From the IMG/VR virus record IMGVR_UViG_3300010883_000141, positions 1 through 37,284 of that record: a stretch of 37,284 nt of DNA. One strand, written 5' to 3'. Source of the stretch: a virus. This document shows positions 15,995-21,720 of this stretch, piece after piece (position 1 is the first letter of the stretch; each line of letters begins with the position of its first letter). A program made the translations under genes and the position numbers. The notes beneath the pieces were generated by a model. That model was given only the letters and a program-made list of their open reading frames with translations. It was not told where the DNA came from and did not search any database.

Positions 15995-16013
15995 TCAATA
16001 CATTGTTGTTTAC
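15995..16013. promoter_or_regulatory. 19-bp shared element (operator candidate), copy 1
   Basis: TCAATACATTGTTGTTTAC is repeated exactly at 17343-17361. In both places it runs into the -35 box. It contains the palindromic core CAAT-AC-ATTG. Only these two early promoters carry it; the rest carry a G run at that position. Confidence 0.65.
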
Positions 16014-16037
16014 AGTTAACCATTGACGGATTATATT
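16009..16037 (+). promoter_or_regulatory. Early promoter for the DUF2800 nuclease gene
   Basis: TTTACA (16009-16014), 17-base spacer, TATATT (16032-16037), followed by a 30-base leader with GAGGAAT before the ATG. It is divergent from the primase-helicase promoter, 43 bases away. Confidence 0.75.
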
Positions 16038-16070
16038 GGACGCTCAAAAATTAAAAACGAGGAATAGAAA

Positions 16071-17318
16071 ATGCCAATCCAACACGCAAAAATCGGCGGC
16101 AGTGTATCCGGCCGGATAATTCAGTGTCCTTGGTTTTTAGCAAACCTGGATCGAGCGCCAGTTGAAACAAGTCAGAATGATGCTGCACTAGAAGGAACGG
16201 CTTTACACAACCTAATGGAAGCCTACTACCAAGACGAAATTGATTCCATAGAAGGAGAGTTAGGAAAAACCCGAGATAATATTGAAATGACACAGGACCG
16301 CATTGACCGGGCACTCGATGCCAGCCGCGCATTGGATAACTACTGTGACGACCTTGAAGAAGAAATCGGCGAGTTGTGCGAAGTACACTTTGAGCGCCAT
16401 GTAAAATTTAACTTGGGCACAGACTTGGACCACCATGAGGCTTACGGCACTTGTGATATTCTACTAAGATGCGGATATGTATTAGGCGTTCTTGATTATA
16501 AGTTTGGCCGGCAAGTTGTGCCCGTTGAAGAAAATCCCCAACTGTTATTTTACGCAGACGCAGCTCGCACTACTTTTCCGGAGGAATATGGTAATTGCAC
16601 CCACGTTGAAATGTCGATCATCCAACCCGCAAGCGACAATTTAATCGACACCTGGAAAACAACCCCGGAGCGACTTGAAGAGTATGCCGACACGCTCTGC
16701 GACGCTGTAGAGAAAGCCGAAAGTCTAACCCGTATATCCAAGCAGGGAATAGACAATGGCAGCCATACCAACTCCTGGACAGCGGCCTACGAGGCTCTTA
16801 GTGATAGTCTTTGCAATATGGGAAAGTATTGCCAGTGGTGTCCGCTTGAATTTGTTTGTCCTAAAAAACGAGCACAGGCTGCGGTAGCTTTGGACTTTAC
16901 TATTCCTGAAAAGAATTCACTAAGCAAAAAAGAAGTCGATGATTTGGCATACTGGATGGACCAAGCGTCAGCTCTAGAATCATTTGCTTCTGCTATTCGT
17001 TCTAAGGTGCAAGGACTACTCGACAAGAATGTTAAAGTACCTGGCTGGAAGTTAGTTGAAAGACGCGCGAATAGAGTTTGGGTCGATGAGGACGCGGCAA
17101 AGGCTTTCGCTAAGAAAGAAAAAATTAAAGCTACTCAATACAACGTAGTGAAGTTTGTGACGCCCGCGCAAATGGAAAAACTAATTGGAAAAAAAACCCC
17201 GATCCCGGAAACACTGATTGCGAGACGTTCTTCCGGTCATACAGTCGCGCCTATGACTGATAAACGGATTGACTTAAATGCGGGTCAGTTCGCTGCACTA
17301 AAGGATCTACCAAAGTAG
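16071..17318 (+). CDS. Cas4/RecB-like nuclease (DUF2800)
   Basis: A 415-residue protein. The PD-(D/E)XK core is visible as GTALHNLMEAYY near residue 42-53 and YVLGVLDYKFGRQVV near 136-150, with the D...K motif in DYKFG. A C-terminal cysteine set, CNMGKYCQWCPLEFVCPKK near 250, has the C-x2-C-x5-C spacing of Cas4/AddB iron-sulfur clusters; an N-terminal Cys (IIQCPWFLANL) would be the fourth ligand. It is probably a DNA end-processing exonuclease in phage recombination or replication. First gene of the plus-strand early region, with its own promoter and a GAGG ribosome binding site. Confidence 0.8.
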   Translation: MPIQHAKIGGSVSGRIIQCPWFLANLDRAPVETSQNDAALEGTALHNLMEAYYQDEIDSIEGELGKTRDNIEMTQDRIDRALDASRALDNYCDDLEEEIGELCEVHFERHVKFNLGTDLDHHEAYGTCDILLRCGYVLGVLDYKFGRQVVPVEENPQLLFYADAARTTFPEEYGNCTHVEMSIIQPASDNLIDTWKTTPERLEEYADTLCDAVEKAESLTRISKQGIDNGSHTNSWTAAYEALSDSLCNMGKYCQWCPLEFVCPKKRAQAAVALDFTIPEKNSLSKKEVDDLAYWMDQASALESFASAIRSKVQGLLDKNVKVPGWKLVERRANRVWVDEDAAKAFAKKEKIKATQYNVVKFVTPAQMEKLIGKKTPIPETLIARRSSGHTVAPMTDKRIDLNAGQFAALKDLPK

Positions 17319-17342
17319 AACAACCATAAATGAAGTTTCGAT

Positions 17343-17361
17343 TCAATACATTGTTGTTTAC
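17343..17361. promoter_or_regulatory. 19-bp shared element (operator candidate), copy 2
   Basis: An exact copy of 15995-16013, again merging with the -35 box of a promoter. Confidence 0.65.
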
Positions 17362-17384
17362 TTTTTTGTCAACCGGTATACAAT
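17357..17384 (+). promoter_or_regulatory. Early promoter for the 17449 gene
   Basis: TTTACT (17357-17362), 16-base spacer, TACAAT (17379-17384). It lies between the DUF2800 gene and its neighbour and shares the upstream 19-bp element with the 16009 promoter. Confidence 0.65.
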
Positions 17385-17448
17385 AGTTTTTGTGGTTTCC
17401 AGACGCCACTTTAAAGTCTGATTAGAAATTAGAAATGAGGAAAAGAAA

Positions 17449-18192
17449 ATGAGTAAAGATTTAGAATTGTTCGCCGGTGACTCAGCCGGTCAAATGCCTA
17501 CTAAAGACATCGCATCAAGCCTAAGACGTTCTAGTCTTGACCGCGACACCTCTAATCGTTTTGTTGAAAGCCTTGATGGTCGCGAGTTGCTAAAGTTTGT
17601 TAGCCGCACTCAGAAATGGGTCTTTGGTAAAGACGGTGAACGACTAGGTGATGAAACTCTGGCAGTAAATCCTGGTTCGTTTGTTCACGGCATCTGCTGC
17701 TGGACGGGCGGCAACAACTCATCTTTTGTAGATGAAATTATGGTTCCTATTACAGCAGATCTACCGGAACAACCCGCTGATTGGGAAGCACAGGGAGAAA
17801 CTAACCGGCAGTATCAGGTTGATCTTCAAATTCTTGACGGAGAGTTTAAGAGTGAGCCGTTGCGCTTTCGTGTTAATTCCTACGGCGGAGTTACCGCGGT
17901 ACAAGACCTGGCTGGCAAACTAGCAGACAGACTCGAGGAAGACCACAACGGTTATTTTGTGCCGGTTGTAGAGTTAAGCTTTAGCACTTACAGTCACGCG
18001 ACTTGGGGCGAGCTTGGTAATCCTATTTTCGATGTTGTTGATTGGATGAATGCTGATGGCCAACATGAACCGGAAGGAGTTAAACCTAAAGCAGTGGAAA
18101 AGAAGGCGAAGGCAAAGGAAGTTAATCCTGAGCCTGCAAAAGATAGTGCAGAGCCGGAGGAGAAGCCTCCTCGCCGGCGTCGACGCGCATAA
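17449..18192 (+). CDS. Putative DNA-binding replication accessory protein
   Basis: A 247-residue protein (MSKDLELFAGDSAGQMPTKD) with no motif that fixes a function. Residues 1-200 look like a mixed alpha/beta domain (WVFGKDGERLGDETLAVNPGSF, then GYFVPVVELSFSTYSHATWG). The last 45 residues are a low-complexity Lys/Glu/Pro tail ending in six near-continuous Arg residues. In many phages the DUF2800 nuclease is followed by a single-stranded DNA-binding protein (DUF2815 or similar); position and charged tail fit that, but I cannot see a clear DUF2815 signature. Preceded by GAGGAAAAG and its own promoter. Confidence 0.5.
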   Translation: MSKDLELFAGDSAGQMPTKDIASSLRRSSLDRDTSNRFVESLDGRELLKFVSRTQKWVFGKDGERLGDETLAVNPGSFVHGICCWTGGNNSSFVDEIMVPITADLPEQPADWEAQGETNRQYQVDLQILDGEFKSEPLRFRVNSYGGVTAVQDLAGKLADRLEEDHNGYFVPVVELSFSTYSHATWGELGNPIFDVVDWMNADGQHEPEGVKPKAVEKKAKAKEVNPEPAKDSAEPEEKPPRRRRRA

Positions 18193-18210
18193 AAGTCCCT
18201 GTGGTTGGGT

Positions 18211-18237
18211 AGGCCCGCTCCGGCGGGTCTTTTTTTG
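18211..18237 (+). terminator. Intrinsic terminator after the 17449 gene
   Basis: The stem CCCGC/GCGGG is extended by further pairs on the outside, with a TCCG loop followed by seven T. It lies 18 bases after the stop. Confidence 0.85.
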
Positions 18238-18253
18238 TTTAAAAATTAGGGGG

Positions 18254-18316
18254 TTTACAAAGGTCGGGGTTATATAATAAAATGGTACTGGCGCCCGATG
18301 TTTTGGGGGGGAGGGG
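18254..18316 (+). promoter_or_regulatory. Promoter with G-rich initial transcribed region (type B), copy 1
   Basis: TTTACA (18254-18259), 18-base spacer, TAAAAT (18278-18283), then directly GGTACTGGCGCCC, GATGTTTT and a G7-A-G4 tract. The same arrangement occurs at 26225 and, on the minus strand, at 33617. No gene starts within 100 bases; an ordinary early promoter follows at 18363. Confidence 0.6.
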
Positions 18317-18362
18317 ACGCACCCGACTGGAACAAACCCGGAACTATTTTCACTTAGGGGGG

Positions 18363-18391
18363 TTTACGGATCAGAAAGCATACCCCATGAT
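18363..18391 (+). promoter_or_regulatory. Early promoter (type A) for the 18437 gene
   Basis: A G6 run, TTTACG (18363-18368), 17-base spacer ending in ACCC, CATGAT (18386-18391). The leader TGATCACAAGTTCAAC is the same as at 28348 and 28820. Confidence 0.7.
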
Positions 18392-18436
18392 GATCACAAG
18401 TTCAACAACAACTTAAAACCAAAAAAGGAAACGATC

Positions 18437-18841
18437 ATGAAAAGCACACCTTTTAACAAAGACAACTTTATTTGGGACGGGATGTACTTAGTTTATTCCG
18501 GTGACCAAGGCGATGCAGGTTATTACTACATTGCTACTAAAAACACTCACCCTAGTCGTGTTAGAACTGCTGCTCCCATATTCGTTGCTCGATTCAAATA
18601 CGGTAGCAAGCCCTGGAAAAGCTGGGTCAACTTTATTGTTAAAAACTTTAGCGTAGAAGAGTGGTATGCCCTGCAGCAAAACGGTGTGACTCCCGTAGAC
18701 GCGATGTCCAGCAAAGAATTTATTCACAGCACAGAAAGAAAACTTATGAAAGAGTTCGGTTTACGCTGCACTCCACGCAATGTAAAAGTCGCTTGGGAGA
18801 TGTTTAAGGTCCGAGAGGATGCTCGCTACGCGGCATCCTAG
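18437..18841 (+). CDS. Hypothetical early protein
   Basis: A 134-residue protein, function not recognised. It is aromatic and basic (FIWDGMYLVYSGDQGDAGYYYIATKN, FVARFKYGSKPWKSWVNFIVKNFSVEEWYAL). The second half looks helical (ERKLMKEFGLRCTPRNVKVAWEMFKVRE). It is soluble with no signal peptide. It is transcribed from its own promoter, with an AAGGAAACGATC leader and a terminator just after the stop, so it is a single-gene cassette. It may be a host-takeover protein, by position only. Confidence 0.65.
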   Translation: MKSTPFNKDNFIWDGMYLVYSGDQGDAGYYYIATKNTHPSRVRTAAPIFVARFKYGSKPWKSWVNFIVKNFSVEEWYALQQNGVTPVDAMSSKEFIHSTERKLMKEFGLRCTPRNVKVAWEMFKVREDARYAAS

Positions 18842-18861
18842 TCCAGGGTGCTCTACCCTAC

Positions 18862-18883
18862 GCCTGCCTCGTGCAGGCTTTTT
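18862..18883 (+). terminator. Intrinsic terminator after the 18437 gene
   Basis: GCCTGC/GCAGGC stem with a 5-base loop, then five T. Outer ACCC/GGGT can extend it. The same hairpin type recurs at 28731. Confidence 0.8.
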
Positions 18884-18934
18884 GGGTGAAGCCCCACAGG
18901 GGGTAAAATTTAAAACTTAATCAGGAGAAGTATC

Positions 18935-19285
18935 ATGGCAAATCTTACTAATTCACAAAAGGCTGCACTTGAAGCAATTAAAAACGCGGTTGGGGCTAAC
19001 GGCGGCGAGGATGTAAACAACGGACAGGTATCAATGTTCCTTAAAAATAATCAGCGGCCTCACAGTGACGTTTTAAAAGCCTTAGAAGAAAGCGGATATA
19101 TTACTCGTCCAGCGAAAGGCAAACTGAACCTCCCTGTTAGCAAGGCGAAGCCTGCACCTAAAAAAGCGAAAAAGGTTTCAGGTGTCGCAATGACTCGTAC
19201 CAGTGTCTCCTTCCCTGACAATGAAGCAGACAGGAAAGCAGTGCTGGAATTCTGCGCTAACCTGCGAGCCAAAGCCGCGGCTTAA
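18935..19285 (+). CDS. Small protein with winged-helix-like N-terminus
   Basis: A 116-residue protein. The N-terminus (NSQKAALEAIKNAVGANGGEDVNNGQVSMFLKNNQRPHSDVLKALEESGYITRPAKG) has the helix, helix, helix and wing pattern of a winged-helix DNA-binding domain. A Lys/Pro/Ala linker (KAKPAPKKAKKVS) follows, then a short helical C-terminus (ADRKAVLEFCANLRAKAAA). CAGGAGAAG precedes the start. No consensus promoter is visible between the preceding terminator and this gene, so it probably depends on read-through. It may be a regulator or nucleoid-type protein. Confidence 0.6.
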   Translation: MANLTNSQKAALEAIKNAVGANGGEDVNNGQVSMFLKNNQRPHSDVLKALEESGYITRPAKGKLNLPVSKAKPAPKKAKKVSGVAMTRTSVSFPDNEADRKAVLEFCANLRAKAAA

Positions 19286-19305
19286 AACAGTCGCTCCATT
19301 CACAG

Positions 19306-19327
19306 AGGCCCTACGGGGCCTTTTTTA
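19306..19327 (+). terminator. Intrinsic terminator after the 18935 gene
   Basis: AGGCCC/GGGCCT stem with a 4-base loop (TACG), followed by a run of T. Confidence 0.85.
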
Positions 19328-19334
19328 TTTCTAT

Positions 19335-19426
19335 TAGGGGGGTTTACATTACCCCCGGGTAGGGGTTTACAATAAAGCTACCGGAAAATTTTAGGGGGGG
19401 GGGGTCAAAATAGGGGGTGGGGGGGG
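19335..19426 (+). other. Tandem TTTACA boxes and G-tract cluster
   Basis: Two G-run/TTTACA units (19343 and 19366) without good -10 boxes are followed by G11 (19394-19404), G5 (19413-19417) and G8 (19419-19426) separated by short A/T stretches. It looks like a degenerate or compound copy of the promoter elements found elsewhere. The G clusters could form a quadruplex on the plus strand. No gene fits here. Confidence 0.5.
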
Positions 19427-19435
19427 TCAAAAAAG

Positions 19436-19501
19436 ATTAATTTATTTTCAGTAGGGGGGTTTACAAAGATCTGATCTGACCCCATAATTCTCCCAAGTTA
19501 A
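19436..19501. repeat. 66-bp promoter cassette repeat, copy 1
   Basis: Identical to 19785-19850 except at two positions. It contains the promoter at 19460-19488 and the beginning of the leader. Confidence 0.9.
19460..19488 (+). promoter_or_regulatory. Early promoter (type A) for the 19527 gene
   Basis: G6, TTTACA (19460-19465), 17-base spacer ending in GACCC, CATAAT (19483-19488). Confidence 0.75.
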
Positions 19502-19526
19502 CTAAAACCACAAAAAGGAAAAGATC

Positions 19527-19730
19527 ATGTCAAACCAAATGAGCGATGTCCGAACTACTAACGACGCAATCCGTGTTATCACTGAGTCAATCGAAGAAAA
19601 CAATGAAATGGCACTTGACGAGTTGGGCGGTCACATACAAGACTGGATGATCGATGAGGAGTCGCGTCAAACACTAACTAACCTTATTGACCTTGCCGTA
19701 GACCTAATTGAAGAACGCCTAAGTCGATAA
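19527..19730 (+). CDS. Hypothetical small acidic protein (67 aa)
   Basis: A 67-residue acidic helical protein (MSNQMSDVRTTNDAIRVIT...LTNLIDLAVDLIEERLSR). No family recognised. It has its own promoter, an AAAAGGAAAAG ribosome binding site and its own terminator, so it is a self-contained cassette. Acidic small early proteins of phages often inhibit host enzymes, but nothing here shows a target. Confidence 0.6.
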   Translation: MSNQMSDVRTTNDAIRVITESIEENNEMALDELGGHIQDWMIDEESRQTLTNLIDLAVDLIEERLSR

Positions 19731-19751
19731 GTCCTTAAGTCCTGCACACCT

Positions 19752-19773
19752 AAGGCGCTCCGGCGCCTTTTTT
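19752..19773 (+). terminator. Intrinsic terminator after the 19527 gene
   Basis: AAGGCGC/GCGCCTT stem with a TCCG loop, followed by T residues. Confidence 0.85.
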
Positions 19774-19784
19774 AATAGTAAAAA

Positions 19785-19850
19785 ATTAATTTATTTCCAG
19801 TAGGGGGGTTTACAAAGATCTGATCTGGCCCCATAATTCTCCCAAGTTAA
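19785..19850. repeat. 66-bp promoter cassette repeat, copy 2
   Basis: The partner of 19436-19501, 349 bases downstream. Confidence 0.9.
19809..19837 (+). promoter_or_regulatory. Early promoter (type A) for the 40-aa peptide gene
   Basis: G6, TTTACA (19809-19814), 17-base spacer, CATAAT (19832-19837). Confidence 0.75.
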
Positions 19851-19870
19851 ACGAAACAGAGCAAAAAAGC

Positions 19871-19993
19871 ATGAAGTCAATAATCCTCACCGCCCTCCTT
19901 GCTACCACCGTCGCTTTTGCGGGCATAGGTGCGGTGCGGCTTCAGACTCAAACAGTTGCAGCGGCTAAAGGGGGTTTACACTTAGTCGTCTAG
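19871..19993 (+). CDS. 40-aa hydrophobic peptide with signal-like N-terminus
   Basis: A 40-codon frame begins 33 bases after a strong early promoter. Product: MKSIILTALLATTVAFAGIG, then AVRLQTQTVAAAKGGLHLVV. It has a lysine at position 2 and a hydrophobic core of about 17 residues, so it is either a single-pass membrane peptide or a secreted one. Its last codons overlap the next promoter: the codons for GGL contain the G run and most of TTTACA. No ribosome binding site is strong (AGCAAAAAAGC), which lowers confidence. It may be an inner-membrane early peptide such as a superinfection-exclusion factor, by analogy only. Confidence 0.45.
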   Translation: MKSIILTALLATTVAFAGIGAVRLQTQTVAAAKGGLHLVV

Positions 19994-20003
19994 ACCCCAT
20001 ACT
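19975..20003 (+). promoter_or_regulatory. Early promoter (type A) for the 20040-21092 group
   Basis: G run, TTTACA (19975-19980), 17-base spacer ending in GACCC, CATACT (19998-20003). It sits inside the 3' end of the 40-aa peptide gene. Confidence 0.75.
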
Positions 20004-20039
20004 TCTTAAAACTTAACTAAAACTAAAAAGAGACAGACT

Positions 20040-20246
20040 ATGAACAAACGAATGAAACTTCTCTCCGCTGTCGTCACGCTAGACTTCCAGATTAAAGACT
20101 TAGATAAAGAGATCGAAGTCAAAGCGGCTTCCCTTAACGAGCTTGCCGCATTTACTCCCAGCGCTAAGTTTCTGGAACAACAACTTGAAACCCTGCACGA
20201 ACGAAAAGCTTCTCTTTTAGTTCAACGCAAAGAAGTGAAAATATGA
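20040..20246 (+). CDS. Small coiled-coil protein (68 aa)
   Basis: A 68-residue protein predicted by eye to be one helical hairpin (VTLDFQIKDLDKEIEVKAASLNELAAF, then AKFLEQQLETLHERKASLLVQRKEVK). No family recognised. It is the first gene of a four-gene group whose members overlap (ATGA and TAATG junctions), so it is co-expressed with the next three. Confidence 0.6.
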   Translation: MNKRMKLLSAVVTLDFQIKDLDKEIEVKAASLNELAAFTPSAKFLEQQLETLHERKASLLVQRKEVKI

Positions 20247-20566
20247 TTGAACGAGACGAATACAATATTGTCCTGGACACTGAAGGGGTCCGGTTTCGAG
20301 GATGCTACCATACAATGGCGGAGGCGGAAAAGTCAGTTGCCAAGCAGCGATTCAACACCTATATTTTCGATGATCCGATGCACCTAATTAAATATGAATG
20401 TATTTCTTTGAGCCAGTTGGTGAAACTACTCAAGCAGTTTGAAACAGATACGAGCGAACGCATACTAACGGATAGACCAACAGTTGTCCAGCGCCTTTGG
20501 CATCACTGGACGGACTGGGGCTTTAGACCTTTTAGGAAAGACTCACTCAGAAAGGAGAAAGGATAA
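20243..20566 (+). CDS. Hypothetical early protein (107 aa)
   Basis: Function not recognised. Its ATG overlaps the upstream stop (ATGA). The N-terminal YNIVLDTEGVRFRGCYHTMAEAEKSVAKQRFNTYIFDD looks like a small beta-alpha domain; the C-terminus is basic and aromatic (LWHHWTDWGFRPFRKDSLRK). Confidence 0.55.
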   Translation: MIERDEYNIVLDTEGVRFRGCYHTMAEAEKSVAKQRFNTYIFDDPMHLIKYECISLSQLVKLLKQFETDTSERILTDRPTVVQRLWHHWTDWGFRPFRKDSLRKEKG

Positions 20567-20811
20567 TGGCCGAGACTTATTGGGTATGCGGCAAGTGTGA
20601 CAAAGTATGCGAATCCACTGAAACTGAAACTGTTGACCACGAGTCGTTTTGGGGCGCTCCCGTGCGGCGAGTAGGTTACGAAACCTCTAGTAGTTGTTGC
20701 AAGGACGACTGTTACACGGTGGAGGAGTGGTTAGAAAACGGGTGGAGTCTGCCGGACTTACCCAAAGTTGATTTAATCGAGTACGGATTTATAAGGAGCA
20801 AACTATTGTGA
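20566..20811 (+). CDS. Small zinc-ribbon-like protein (81 aa)
   Basis: An 81-residue protein. The Cys pattern WVCGKCDKVC near the N-terminus and SSSCCKDDCY at about 46-55 suggests a zinc ribbon with a CxxC first half. The C-terminal part is acidic. The start overlaps the upstream stop by one base (TAATG). It may be a protein-protein or nucleic-acid adaptor. Confidence 0.6.
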   Translation: MAETYWVCGKCDKVCESTETETVDHESFWGAPVRRVGYETSSSCCKDDCYTVEEWLENGWSLPDLPKVDLIEYGFIRSKLL

Positions 20812-21092
20812 ATCTTTTTTTAGAATGGTGCGGGAACTTTATTAAGGACTGGAAACATCGGAGACAAGTTAACGGCTACACTCGCGGATACGAACACGGT
20901 ATGGATCGCGTAGAAAAGCTGGGTCTGAAAACTGCTAAGACTGAATATGAAAAAACAGTTTGGGTTGGAACCATGGACGATTTCGATTGGGGTCATAGGG
21001 ATGCAGTTGACGCACGATTCAACCGCGCGTTAAGACCATGGGACACTGCACGAAAAAGCCGCAGAGATGCGGGAAAAAAACTAGGGGACTAA
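20808..21092 (+). CDS. Hypothetical early protein (94 aa)
   Basis: The start is GTG at 20808, overlapping the upstream stop by 4 bases (GTGA). The protein is basic and aromatic (LFLEWCGNFIKDWKHRRQVNGYTRGYEHGMDRVEKLG). The motif of Gly-Tyr repeats (NGYTRGYEHGMD) resembles a pattern in other small phage proteins but has no assigned function. Confidence 0.5.
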   Translation: MNLFLEWCGNFIKDWKHRRQVNGYTRGYEHGMDRVEKLGLKTAKTEYEKTVWVGTMDDFDWGHRDAVDARFNRALRPWDTARKSRRDAGKKLGD

Positions 21093-21103
21093 CAGAAAAA
21101 AGG

Positions 21104-21132
21104 TTTACCCCTAAAGGGTTTCACGGTACAGT
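21104..21132 (+). promoter_or_regulatory. Early promoter for the modification cluster
   Basis: TTTACC (21104-21109), 17-base spacer, TACAGT (21127-21132), 24 bases before the first gene of the 21157-25528 group. It lacks the G6 run and the ACCC spacer end of the other type A promoters, so it may be controlled differently. Confidence 0.55.
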
Positions 21133-21156
21133 GCTCGTTCTTTAAAAGGAAATAAA

Positions 21157-21720
21157 ATGTCATTCGAACTACTAAAGAAAACAGTCGTGACAGGTGCAGA
21201 TGGCATGGGCAAGTCCCAACTAATTTCTAACCTAATATCTCCACCTTTCAGTCTTCACTATCTTGGTCATGAAGGCGGTCCTATTGAATCCGCTTCCGAT
21301 GCGGCCCTGCGACTTTTATCCTTTGCAATCTCCCCTCCTGGTCTGCTTGATCGATGTTGTGCGGTTGATGATCCGATATACAGTACAGCGTTTGATCGCC
21401 AAGCTCAAGTTGACTGGAACTTCTATAGTGACTTCTTGCAAGAAGTTGACCCCCTTATTATTTTTGTGGACAACGATGAGCCAGCAGTCTGCGAGACTGC
21501 GAAAGCTCACAAGTCCCCCCAACTCCTTGCAGGAGTACAGGAAAAAGCACAACTAATCCGCGAACTCTACCATGAGCGAATAGCTTACTTGGAAGATGAT
21601 CTCGGTCTAGAAGTTTTTTACTATAACTGGCGGGTTGATCAAACTGCAAAGAAACTTATGCGCAGACTTTACCAGTCGCAAATTGTTTTATCCGAAGAGG
21701 ACTTCCCATGTGTGGATTAG
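21157..21720 (+). CDS. P-loop (deoxy)nucleotide kinase-like protein
   Basis: A 187-residue protein with Walker A GADGMGKS at residues 13-20 right after the first strand (KKTVVTG), as in thymidylate kinase-fold enzymes. RCCAVDDPIYSTAFDRQ near residue 67 parallels the DRxxYSxxVY region of nucleoside monophosphate kinases; LIIFVDNDEP is a following strand, and a Lys/Arg-rich lid lies near RVDQTAKKLMRRLYQ. Similar proteins in phages are dNMP kinases that phosphorylate a modified dNMP so it can enter DNA. It begins a five-gene set and overlaps the asparagine synthetase gene by 13 bases. The exact substrate cannot be read from sequence. Confidence 0.65.
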   Translation: MSFELLKKTVVTGADGMGKSQLISNLISPPFSLHYLGHEGGPIESASDAALRLLSFAISPPGLLDRCCAVDDPIYSTAFDRQAQVDWNFYSDFLQEVDPLIIFVDNDEPAVCETAKAHKSPQLLAGVQEKAQLIRELYHERIAYLEDDLGLEVFYYNWRVDQTAKKLMRRLYQSQIVLSEEDFPCVD

